NCBI RefSeq assembly: GCF_002729955.1
Contig: NZ_PBYA01000004.1
Span: 1 to 64,000 of the forward strand
Length of the DNA stretch: 64,000 bases
From: Salinisphaera sp.
GTDB lineage: Bacteria > Pseudomonadota > Gammaproteobacteria > Nevskiales > Salinisphaeraceae
Reading direction: 5' to 3'
The notes beneath the pieces were generated by a model. It made no database searches. It had not been told where the DNA came from and saw only the letters and a list, made by a program, of their open reading frames with translations. Positions 56,611 through 64,000 of this stretch are shown here, piece by piece. Positions within the stretch are counted from its first letter, which is position 1. Each line of letters opens with the position of its first letter. A program made the translations under genes and the position numbers.

Positions 56611-58041
56611 TTGTTCACGATCCGCCACGCCAGACTGCGCCGTATCGAAAGCACGCGCCTGATTCGTCTGGCGCTGCCAATCGTCGGCGCCCAGCTGGCC
56701 CAGGTCGGCATGGGCACGGTCGACGTGGCGATGACCGGCCATGCCAGTGCCACCGATCTGGCCGCGGTATCGATCGGTTCCAGCCTGTGGCTGCCGCTGG
56801 TGCTGTTCATGATCGGCACGCTCATGGGCCTGACGCCGATCGTGGCCCAGCACGTGGGTGCCCGGCGCTTCGGCGAGATCCGCCCCGCGGTGCATCAGGC
56901 GCTGTGGGTGGCGGCCGTGCTGGGGCTCGCCTGTGCGCTGGGTATCCGCATGCTGGCCACGCCGCTGTTCACGTTCATGTCGGTGCCCGACGATGTCTTT
57001 GCCCTGGCCATGCGTTATCTGGCCGGCGTGGCCTACGGCCTGCCGGCCATCGCGCTCTACGAAACGCTGCGTTTCTACTCCGACGGCATGGGCCATACCC
57101 GCGCCTCGCTGCAGTTCGCGCTGTTCGGCCTGGGCGTGAACGTGATCGCCAACTATGTGCTGATCTTCGGCGGCGACGGGCTGGTCGCGCTGTTCGGTGC
57201 GTTGGTGCCCGACACGCTGCAGGCAATCCCTGCGCGCGGCGCGGCCGGCTGCGGCATCGCCACCGCGATATCGATGTGGTCGATGTTTCTCGCCATGCTG
57301 CTCTATACCAGGCTGGCGCCGGCCTACCGCCGTGCCCGCTTCGGTGCGGCGTTTTCGTGGCCGGCGCTGGCGCCCATCGGCGAACTGCTGCGCGTTGGCC
57401 TGCCGGTGGGGGTGGCGATCTTTGCCGAGGTATCGCTGTTCACGCTCATCGCGCTATTTCTGGCCGGCTACGGCGAAATCGTGATCTCGGCGCATACCGT
57501 GGCTCTGAACTTCAGCTCGGTACTGTTCATGCTGCCGCTGTCGCTGGGCATGGCCCTGACCGTACGGGTGGGTCAGGCACTCGGGCGCGGCAAGCTGCGC
57601 CATGCCCGCTTCGTGGCTTTCAACGGCGTGGCCTGTGCGCTGGTGGCGGCATTCGTGATTGACGTGATTCTGGTCGTCGCCGGGCCGTTCGCGGTCTCGC
57701 TTTATACGAGCAACCCGGCCGTTCAGCATCTAGCGATCCAGCTGCTGGTGATCGCCACGCTCTATCAATTTTCGGATGCGCTGCAGGTGAGCATTGCCGG
57801 CGCGCTGCGCGGCTACAAGGACACCCGCATCATCATGGTGGTAACGCTGCTTTCGTACTGGGGCGTGGGCGTTGGACTGGGCAACCTGCTCGGGCGCGGC
57901 GTGAGCGGGGTATTCCAAGGCCTTGGCGTCTACGGCTACTGGATTGGCCTGATCGCCGGGCTGAGCGTGGCCGCGGCCCTGCTCGGCCGGCGCCTGCTGC
58001 ATACCTCGCAGCTGAGTCGTTTTTCGGCCGCGGGGCCGTAA
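56611..58041 (+). CDS. MATE-family multidrug efflux pump, NorM-like
   Basis: The protein of about 476 residues has twelve predicted transmembrane helices in two related halves and begins with IRLALPIVGAQLAQVGMGTVDVAMTGH, typical of NorM-type sodium or proton-driven MATE exporters. The start is uncertain: TTG at 56611 gives family length with GGGATGGG upstream, and a TTG at 56563 would add 16 residues. Substrates of such pumps include quinolones and dyes; this one is not determined. Confidence 0.92.
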   Translation: MFTIRHARLRRIESTRLIRLALPIVGAQLAQVGMGTVDVAMTGHASATDLAAVSIGSSLWLPLVLFMIGTLMGLTPIVAQHVGARRFGEIRPAVHQALWVAAVLGLACALGIRMLATPLFTFMSVPDDVFALAMRYLAGVAYGLPAIALYETLRFYSDGMGHTRASLQFALFGLGVNVIANYVLIFGGDGLVALFGALVPDTLQAIPARGAAGCGIATAISMWSMFLAMLLYTRLAPAYRRARFGAAFSWPALAPIGELLRVGLPVGVAIFAEVSLFTLIALFLAGYGEIVISAHTVALNFSSVLFMLPLSLGMALTVRVGQALGRGKLRHARFVAFNGVACALVAAFVIDVILVVAGPFAVSLYTSNPAVQHLAIQLLVIATLYQFSDALQVSIAGALRGYKDTRIIMVVTLLSYWGVGVGLGNLLGRGVSGVFQGLGVYGYWIGLIAGLSVAAALLGRRLLHTSQLSRFSAAGP

Positions 58042-58070
58042 CCGCCTCGTACGACATCTGGAGTGGGCCC

Positions 58071-58286
58071 ATGAACCGAATCAACCCGAACAAGCTGCTG
58101 CACAGCAAGTGGACCGCGGCCGCGCCCGAAAACGGCGAAAAGCACTTCCTGGTGGTCGATCTGCTGCGCGACGACAACGATAACGTGGTTCAGGTCGTGC
58201 TCGAGGCGGTTCTTACCCGGCGTCGTATCACCCAGCCCTGGCGCAGGCTCAACAACGAGCAGACCTGGCGTTTCGGCTGGCAGTAG
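58071..58286 (+). CDS. TIGR02450-family small protein
   Basis: A 71-residue protein of the TIGR02450 type (NPNKLLHSKWTAAAPENGEKHFLVV, then RRITQPWRRLNNEQTWRFGWQ). The family is found in proteobacteria, has no known function and is rich in Trp. It follows the MATE gene by 29 bases on the same strand; GGAG lies 11 bases before the ATG. Confidence 0.85.
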   Translation: MNRINPNKLLHSKWTAAAPENGEKHFLVVDLLRDDNDNVVQVVLEAVLTRRRITQPWRRLNNEQTWRFGWQ

Positions 58287-58343
58287 CGTCGTGTGTCGCC
58301 ATACGCGTTGCCCGGCGGGGCCGAATGCCCGCATGATCGCCCC

Positions 58344-59063
58344 ATGAACACGACAGAATTCCAGCGCCGCTACGGCCGGCGCATGGCCCCGCCGCCACGG
58401 CATCTTCTGCTGGGCGAACTGCTCACCCCGGTACGGCTGGCCCTGGACCCGGCTACCTACAAACGCCTGCCGCGCGATATCGACGGCGATGGCCACCCCG
58501 TTGTGCTGCTACCGGGGCTGGGTGCCGGGCCGGGCTCGATGGCATGGATTCGTCGGCACCTGCGCCGCTGCGGCTTTCGTACCTGGGACTGGGGCCAGGG
58601 CAAGAACCACGGCGATGTCGCCACGCTGGCGCCGCGCGTGGTCGAACGCCTGCGAACGCTGACCGAACGCCTGGAGGAACCGCTATCGCTGGTGGGCTGG
58701 AGCCTGGGTGGCTATATCGCCCGCGAGGTCACCCGCGAGCACCCGGAGCTCGTGCGCCGCGTGGTCACAATCGGCAGCCCGGTCGTGGGCGGGCCGAAAT
58801 ACACCAGCGTGAGCCACATCTACGAGCGCCGCGGCCTGTCGATGGACAGCTTGGAAACCGCCACGCTGGAACGCTATGCCACGCCGATCCAGCGCCCGGT
58901 CCGCGCGATCTACAGCGAGGCCGACGGCGTGGTGGCCTGGCAGGCCTGTATCGATCGCTCCAGCGACGATGTACGCCATATTCGCGTCACCGGCACGCAT
59001 GTCGGCTTGGGTTTTTCGAAACAGGTGCTCGCAAAACTGCCCGCGCTTTTGAAAGACGACTAG
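58344..59063 (+). CDS. Alpha/beta hydrolase
   Basis: The 239-residue protein has the nucleophile elbow GWSLGG and a Gly-rich oxyanion region LLPGLGAG, with a probable catalytic His in GTHVGLGF and Asp in SEADGVV. A lipase/esterase-like activity fits the fold; the substrate is unknown. The ATG at 58344 is preferred over 58293, which adds a Pro-rich stretch. Confidence 0.82.
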   Translation: MNTTEFQRRYGRRMAPPPRHLLLGELLTPVRLALDPATYKRLPRDIDGDGHPVVLLPGLGAGPGSMAWIRRHLRRCGFRTWDWGQGKNHGDVATLAPRVVERLRTLTERLEEPLSLVGWSLGGYIAREVTREHPELVRRVVTIGSPVVGGPKYTSVSHIYERRGLSMDSLETATLERYATPIQRPVRAIYSEADGVVAWQACIDRSSDDVRHIRVTGTHVGLGFSKQVLAKLPALLKDD

Positions 59064-59101
59064 CGCATCAGCATGCTGAGGGCGATGGCCGAGCGTTCGC
59101 C

Positions 59102-59557
59102 TCAGACCTTCACGTCCACGCTGTGGCCGGCCAGGCCCCGCCCCGACTCGACCAGAACCTGAGAGAGCTGGGTCTTGGCCACCTGCAGCAACGCCTGCGT
59201 ACCGGCCACCCTCGAGCGTGCCGACTGAACGTCCGAGCTGTCGGCTGCCGCGCTGGCGGCAACGTCGCTCGACTCGCCCGCCTGCTGGGCATTGCTGCTC
59301 TGGGTCGCCTGAGTCTGTGCGACCTCGAGCGCCTGCATCTGCCAGCGCAACTGTTGTTCCAGCGCCTGGATCTGGGCTTGCAGACCGGCCACGCGGGACT
59401 TTTCTTCCACCTCGGCCGACTCGTCGGCGCTGGCCTTGGCCCGCGGTGGCGCCGTCGCAGGCTGGCCGCCCTGTTCCGACTGCGCCCGTGTATTGGCCGC
59501 CTGTGCCGATGAGGCAGGTGACGCGGCGTTGGCCGCACCGATCGCGAGCTCACTCAT
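59102..59557 (-). CDS. Hypothetical coiled-coil protein
   Basis: A 151-residue protein of low complexity, rich in Ala, Gln and Ser, with a predicted coiled coil in the middle (EEKSRVAGLQAQIQALEQQLRWQMQALEVAQ) and repeated helical segments. The C-terminus (LVESGRGLAGHSVDVKV) looks conserved. No signal peptide or domain is recognised. Composition is unusual relative to its neighbours. Confidence 0.55.
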   Translation of the reverse strand: MSELAIGAANAASPASSAQAANTRAQSEQGGQPATAPPRAKASADESAEVEEKSRVAGLQAQIQALEQQLRWQMQALEVAQTQATQSSNAQQAGESSDVAASAAADSSDVQSARSRVAGTQALLQVAKTQLSQVLVESGRGLAGHSVDVKV

Positions 59558-59667
59558 TGTTTTGCGCCTGACGGCACTGCTGATCCACAACGAGCTATCG
59601 ACGGCAATAGCGATAACTTGAGTGCTTCATCGACTATTTTTTACGGGCGGCTTCACGGCTGTTTCGG

Positions 59668-60528
59668 CTAGAGAAAACGGCCCGTATCGGCCTCCAGCCC
59701 GTAGATATCGCGAAACGCCATGTAGGTCGTCATCCCCATGACGGCCAGAAAAAACAGCCCCGTCGCAAGTGCTGCGATACCGATCAACACGTACAGAAGC
59801 ACCGCAACCAGGCCTGCCGTGAATGCGCCGACCATGCTGAAAAGCAGCAGGAACACGGCGACTGGAAGCACCGCAACTTCAAGGCCCACAAGGCCATACA
59901 GGGCAAACGCCCGCCAGTTGATCCAGACCCCGCGAAAGCTTTGTTTGAGCGCCTGTACCGGCCCGCTTTCACCAAAGAACACGAGCGCGGGCTGAAACCA
60001 CACCGCGGAGAGATAGAAAAACGTTGCCAGCAAGAAAAACGTCACCATCACCGCCAGAAAACGCCCGCCCTGAGCGAATTCAACGGCGGATGCTGGCCCC
60101 GCCCCGGCCGATGCACCTGAATCGAACAGCGTGACCAGCAGGAAGAACACCACACCCGCCATGATCTGCAGGCCCACCTGGGCCGCCCCCGCGAGCAGCA
60201 GGGCCGTGGTGCGGTAGCGCAGCCCGATCAGCACATCGCCATAGGCGAAGGCATAGCCGTAGAGCACGCGATAAACCAGATACAAGAACCCGACGGAAAA
60301 CACCGGCATGAGCAGGCCGTTAATCAAATCGCCGACATAGGGCAAGAAGCTGCAAACGACGGCGATAGCCAGACCGATGCCCATCAGCAGCAATACGGCA
60401 ACGATCCAGCGTTCGGTATCAACCGACAACAGCTCGATACTTTCACGCCACCACTGCCAACCCCGGCGCGCACCGACCCGCTGCGCGGGCGTGATCCGGC
60501 ATGCCGGCTCCAGCGACTCTTCCTGCAT
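59668..60528 (-). CDS. BPSS1780-family membrane protein
   Basis: A 286-residue polytopic protein with about six hydrophobic helices and a Trp-rich N-terminal amphipathic stretch (GARRGWQWWRESIELL). The C-terminal MTTYMAFRDIYG is typical of the BPSS1780 family. Function unknown; it lies beside the LuxR-type gene on the same strand. Confidence 0.75.
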   Translation of the reverse strand: MQEESLEPACRITPAQRVGARRGWQWWRESIELLSVDTERWIVAVLLLMGIGLAIAVVCSFLPYVGDLINGLLMPVFSVGFLYLVYRVLYGYAFAYGDVLIGLRYRTTALLLAGAAQVGLQIMAGVVFFLLVTLFDSGASAGAGPASAVEFAQGGRFLAVMVTFFLLATFFYLSAVWFQPALVFFGESGPVQALKQSFRGVWINWRAFALYGLVGLEVAVLPVAVFLLLFSMVGAFTAGLVAVLLYVLIGIAALATGLFFLAVMGMTTYMAFRDIYGLEADTGRFL

Positions 60529-60625
60529 TCGTCTACCCCCAATCGGCCCCGGTCGACGAAACGATCACGCCGACAACCCCCGACCCGTTTTATATCAGAA
60601 TCGGGCGCACGGCCGGGAAGCGCCT

Positions 60626-61426
60626 CTATTCGGACAGACCGGTCAGCAACGGCAGCAGCAGGGCGAACAGCTGGGCCTGCGACGACACCGCGCATTTCGC
60701 ATAGAGCTGACGCCGGAAGACCTTCACCGTCTGGGCACTGATCCGCAACGCCCTGCCAATCGACTGCGAGGAATGCCCACGCAGGATATACAGGGCCACT
60801 TCGGCCTGACGTGGGCTCAGCTGCACATCGTGCTCGCGCGCCAGCGCGTGCTGCAGGCGCTGGCTCAGCGGTAGCGCCCGGGCGGGCGTGCCGAGGGTCG
60901 GCTGGTAGTCGCGCCAGTGGGTTTCCATCAAGGCGCTCAGCGTGGCTTCATCGCGTTTGAGGGCGTTGACCTCGCGCGGCAGAAAACGGGTGCCGCTGGA
61001 ACGGTCCCGGCCCATGCAGGCGGTCAGCGTGATCAGCGGCGACAGGCGCGCGAAGATCGCGATTTCGTCGATGAGCGTGGTCTGACGGTAGTAGCTGCGG
61101 AAATACTCGCTGCGCCGGAATCGGTCGGGCGCGATATCGGCCAGGCGCTCGACGCCACTGGCCCGGCCCTGGCGGTGTTGCAGATAGAACGGATCGAGCA
61201 GATAGGCCCCTTCCAGATACTCGCTATCCATCGGTAGATAGACCACCGGATCCGTATATTCGCGATACAGGGCCTCGGGGCGCTGCTCGTCGCAGTAGGC
61301 AATCACGATCAGGTTGTCGAACGCGGCCAGCGTACGCAGCAGCGCGAGGAAACGGCTCATGAACTGCGGCGTGCCGAGCGCTCTTATCGCCTGGGCGGTG
61401 GCCGCTCGCGCTTGCTCATCACGCAT
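60626..61426 (-). CDS. LuxR-family transcriptional regulator
   Basis: A 266-residue regulator with a C-terminal LuxR helix-turn-helix (LSPRQAEVALYILRGHSSQSIGRALRISAQTVKVFRRQLYAK). The N-terminal 190 residues form a sensor-type domain that I do not recognise and that has no receiver Asp. It is divergent from the permease and amidase genes, with an inverted repeat in the shared region, and is therefore a likely regulator of them. The inducer is unknown. Confidence 0.88.
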   Translation of the reverse strand: MRDEQARAATAQAIRALGTPQFMSRFLALLRTLAAFDNLIVIAYCDEQRPEALYREYTDPVVYLPMDSEYLEGAYLLDPFYLQHRQGRASGVERLADIAPDRFRRSEYFRSYYRQTTLIDEIAIFARLSPLITLTACMGRDRSSGTRFLPREVNALKRDEATLSALMETHWRDYQPTLGTPARALPLSQRLQHALAREHDVQLSPRQAEVALYILRGHSSQSIGRALRISAQTVKVFRRQLYAKCAVSSQAQLFALLLPLLTGLSE

Positions 61427-61456
61427 GTGCGAACCGCGCCCGGCCGGCGCCGAAAT

Positions 61457-61469
61457 ACCCCCAAGGGGT
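61457..61469. promoter_or_regulatory. Inverted repeat in LuxR/permease promoter region
   Basis: ACCCC (61457-61461) and GGGGT (61465-61469) flank a three-base centre, 31 bases upstream of the LuxR start and 190 bases upstream of the permease. It is a candidate operator for the LuxR-type protein. There is no other gene in this 233-base gap. Confidence 0.45.
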
Positions 61470-61659
61470 TATATACGACGGTCGCGCCGCGCGGCTATCG
61501 TTTTTCCGGAACCTGGAATCGCGCTCTGGCGAACGGTGTCGACTACAGCACATCGCGCCTCGGGCCTGGTTTGGATTGGGGTTTTGCGCCAGGCGCAGCC
61601 CGGCCGGCGCCGCAAGCCGATGGCTTCGCTGCTGCGCCGCGTACGCGAGGATATTTGGC

Positions 61660-63000
61660 ATGTCCGAAACCGATACGCAACTCGAACGCACGCTCACCCT
61701 CAAGGCCGTGGTGCTTTTCGGCCTGGCCTACATGACGCCGCTGATCGTGCTGGGCACCTTCGGCGTGGTCGCCGAAGCCACCCGCGGCGCCGTACCCACC
61801 GCCTATCTGCTGACCACCCTGGCGATGCTTTTCACCGCCTACAGCTACGGCATCATGTCGCGGCGCTTCCCGGCCTCGGGCTCGGCGTACACCTATGTCC
61901 GCAACGGCATCGACGATCGCGTGGGCTTCATGGTGGGCTGGGGCGTGCTGCTGGATTATTTCTTCCTGCCGATGGTCATCTGGCTGATCGGCGCCGCCTA
62001 TCTGAACGCGCGCTTCCCGGAAGTCCCCAGCTGGGTGTTCCTGCTCGGCTTCATCGGCCTTACCACCGCCCTGAACGCCTACGGCATCAAACTCGCCGCC
62101 CGCGTGAACTCGCTGCTGATGGTGTTCCAGGTGCTGGTGGTTGCCTTTTTCGTGCTGCTGTCGCTACGCCATGTCTTCGCTGCCGACGGCGCCGAGGCGC
62201 TGCTGAGCACCACGCCCTTCTTCAACGATCAATCCAGCCTGTCGAGCATCGCCGCCGGGGCGGCCATCGCAGCCTATTCGTTTCTGGGCTTCGACGCGGT
62301 CACCACGCTCACCGAAGAAACCATCGCGCCGCGCCGCAACATACCGCGCGCCATCATGCTCACCGCGCTCATCGGCGGCGGCATTTATGTGGGCGTGGGC
62401 TATACCACCCAGCTGGTGCACCCGGGCGCGGTCTTCAACGACGCCGACTCGGCCGCCTTCGAAATCGCCCGCACGATCGGCGCCGACCTGTTCGGCGCGA
62501 TCTTTCTGGCCGGCATGGTGCTGGCCCAGTTCACCTCGGGCATCGCTGCCCAGGCCAGCGCATCGCGACTGCTCTACGCCATGGGCCGCGACGCCGTGCT
62601 GCCGCGCCGGCTGTTCGGCAAGCTGCACCCGAACTTCCATACCCCGGTGTTCAATATCGTACTCACCGGTGCCATCGGCATTGTGGCGGTGTTCCTGGAC
62701 GTGCTCTCGGCGGCCTCGTTCATCAATTTCGGGGCCTTTATTGCCTTCACCATGGTCAATGTGTCGGTGCTGTTCATGTACCGACGCGATCGCCCCACCC
62801 GCGATCGCTACGGCGTGATTCGTGGCCTGATCATTCCCGGCATCGGTGCCCTGGTGAACCTCGTACTGCTCACCCAACTCGACAGCCATGCGGTGGTGCT
62901 GGGACTGATCTGGCTGGCGCTGGGTCTCGCACAGTTGACCTATCTGACCCGCGGCTTCACCCGTGAGCCGCCGCAGGTCCAATTCGACGACGCAGAATAG
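61660..63000 (+). CDS. APC-superfamily amino acid/polyamine permease
   Basis: A 446-residue membrane protein with about 12 helices and the APC family start (LTLKAVVLFGLAYMTPLIVLGTFGVV). Conserved segments include AYSFLGFDAVTTLTEET and SRLLYAMGRDAVLPRRLF, similar to PuuP and related putrescine or amino-acid importers. The substrate is not known. A GAGGA lies upstream of the ATG at 61660. It is followed at 19 bases by a nitrilase-type amidase gene. Confidence 0.9.
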   Translation: MSETDTQLERTLTLKAVVLFGLAYMTPLIVLGTFGVVAEATRGAVPTAYLLTTLAMLFTAYSYGIMSRRFPASGSAYTYVRNGIDDRVGFMVGWGVLLDYFFLPMVIWLIGAAYLNARFPEVPSWVFLLGFIGLTTALNAYGIKLAARVNSLLMVFQVLVVAFFVLLSLRHVFAADGAEALLSTTPFFNDQSSLSSIAAGAAIAAYSFLGFDAVTTLTEETIAPRRNIPRAIMLTALIGGGIYVGVGYTTQLVHPGAVFNDADSAAFEIARTIGADLFGAIFLAGMVLAQFTSGIAAQASASRLLYAMGRDAVLPRRLFGKLHPNFHTPVFNIVLTGAIGIVAVFLDVLSAASFINFGAFIAFTMVNVSVLFMYRRDRPTRDRYGVIRGLIIPGIGALVNLVLLTQLDSHAVVLGLIWLALGLAQLTYLTRGFTREPPQVQFDDAE

Positions 63001-63018
63001 CCCGCAGCGGAGCGACTG

Positions 63019-63954
63019 ATGACGCGTTTTCTACCCGTGCTGGCCATCCAGGCGCCGGCCCAGGCCGCCCTGGCCAGCGACGACTACGACACCTTCGAGC
63101 AGGCACTGGCCGTCGAGCTGAGCGACTTCGGCCCCAATTTCGGCCCCGAGGCCGAGGCGACGCCGCGCCTGGTCTGCTACCCGGAAATGCATCTGTGCCC
63201 GAACGCCGGCACGCCCACGCAACGCCGCGCTCAGCTCGAGGCCGCGGCGGAGCCCATTGACGGCCCGCGCATGCGCGCGCTCGCCGATATCGCCCGCCGC
63301 CACCATATCTGGCTGCAGCCGGGCAGCCTGTGCGAACGCGGCGAGGACGGCCATCTCTACAACACCGCGCCGGTGTTCTCGCCGGCCGGCGAATGCGTGG
63401 CCGCCTATCGCAAGTGTTTTCCGTGGCGCCCGTTCGAGCCGTATCACCCCGGCTCGGCGTTCACCGTGTTCGATGTGCCCGGCGTCGGCCGCATCGGCCT
63501 GGCGATCTGCTACGACATCTGGTTTCCCGAAGTCTGTCGCCAGCTGGCCTGGATGGGGGCCGAGGTCATCATCAATCCGGTGGCCACCACGACCAGCGAT
63601 CGTGCCCAGGAACAGGTCCTCATCCGCGCCAACGCCATCTTCAACCAGGTGTTCGTCGTCAGCGTCAATGCCAGCGCCCCTTCGGGCGTGGGCGAGAGTG
63701 CGATCATCGACCCGGAAGGCCGGGTGCGTTCGCAGCTCAGCGGCGCCAACGCCGGCACGCTCACCGACGTACTGAATCTGGACGAGGTCACGCGCGTTCG
63801 CCAATTCGGCACCGCCGGACTCAATCGGCTGTGGTCGCAGTGGCGCGAAGACGATCCGCCGCTCGAGCTGCCCGTCTACGAAGGCCGGCTGGACCCAAGC
63901 CGATGGGCTGGCCAGCCGGCGCGCGTGGAAACACCCCGACCACCGCGACGGTGA
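63019..63954 (+). CDS. Nitrilase-superfamily carbon-nitrogen hydrolase (amidase)
   Basis: A 311-residue hydrolase with the catalytic triad Glu56 (CYPEMHL), Lys132 (YRKCFPW) and Cys164 (AICYDIWFPE). The pattern fits aliphatic amidases or N-carbamoyl hydrolases rather than true nitrilases. With the upstream permease it suggests uptake and hydrolysis of an amide or ureido compound. Nothing supportable follows in the last 46 bases of the window. Confidence 0.9.
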   Translation: MTRFLPVLAIQAPAQAALASDDYDTFEQALAVELSDFGPNFGPEAEATPRLVCYPEMHLCPNAGTPTQRRAQLEAAAEPIDGPRMRALADIARRHHIWLQPGSLCERGEDGHLYNTAPVFSPAGECVAAYRKCFPWRPFEPYHPGSAFTVFDVPGVGRIGLAICYDIWFPEVCRQLAWMGAEVIINPVATTTSDRAQEQVLIRANAIFNQVFVVSVNASAPSGVGESAIIDPEGRVRSQLSGANAGTLTDVLNLDEVTRVRQFGTAGLNRLWSQWREDDPPLELPVYEGRLDPSRWAGQPARVETPRPPRR

Positions 63955-64000
63955 TCGGAGGCGCCCCGGCCTGTCTGTTTCAGGCGGACACGATGGCCTC

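Noticed and set aside
1-64000. CRISPR arrays, insertion sequences, tRNA genes, riboswitches
   Set aside because: No regularly spaced repeats, transposase genes, cloverleaf sequences or known riboswitch cores were seen when reading the window.

Overview
The window is about 64 kb of GC-rich gammaproteobacterial chromosome. It opens inside the 5' end of a 16S rRNA gene (reverse strand) of gammaproteobacterial type. The order rRNA - tyrS - M23 peptidase - anmK - erpA - argC matches, from memory, the arrangement in Pseudomonas aeruginosa. High GC and acidic proteins would fit a halotolerant genus such as Salinisphaera; that is inference. I see no insertion sequence, prophage, CRISPR array or tRNA. 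Most of the window is core chromosome with a few accessory-looking blocks. Many genes start with GTG or TTG, and starts were chosen by Shine-Dalgarno match and family length.

Layout. 1-700: 16S start with tandem promoters and antitermination boxes. 0.7-8.5 kb: tyrS, M23 endopeptidase, anmK, erpA, argC, a ClC channel. 8.5-14.3 kb: hemJ, bacterioferritin and its ferredoxin with a Fur-type site, rppH, a HAD phosphatase, an inositol-monophosphatase relative, ampE and ampD. 14.3-22.5 kb: a DUF4105/Lnb-type protein, an M16 lipoprotein peptidase coupled to an OmpA-like protein, small proteins, trmL. 22.5-28.8 kb: HAD, CDP-alcohol transferase, gpsA, secB, rhodanese, envC, ctpA. 28.8-34.3 kb: two acetyltransferases, ubiB-ubiJ-ubiE, a saccharopine-dehydrogenase-like reductase.

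34.3-41.7 kb is the most distinctive block. A compact reverse-strand operon encodes an ArnC-like glycosyltransferase, a stand-alone LAB_N membrane protein, an ArnT-like transferase, a response regulator, a histidine kinase and an EptA-type phosphoethanolamine transferase, with a PAP2 phosphatase divergent. It looks like a self-regulated lipid A decoration system. The genes for making L-Ara4N are not in the window, so the sugar may be another amino sugar.

41.7-64 kb: a secreted beta-helix protein, small hydrolases, a HhH-GPD glycosylase, a ketopantoate-reductase-like protein, a signalling cluster (HDOD-GGDEF, Aer-type receptor, membrane GGDEF), an RhtA-like exporter, a MoxR/VWA pair, a MATE pump, small conserved proteins, and finally a LuxR-type regulator divergent from an amino-acid/polyamine permease and a nitrilase-type amidase, which look like one catabolic unit.

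Recurring themes are cell-wall turnover and recycling (M23, AnmK, AmpD/AmpE, EnvC, CtpA), outer-membrane modification, and cyclic-di-GMP/chemosensory signalling. No clearly new system is proven. The best leads are the lipid A operon, the ClC protein with channel-like residues, the Lnb-like protein beside ampD, and the LuxR/permease/amidase unit.
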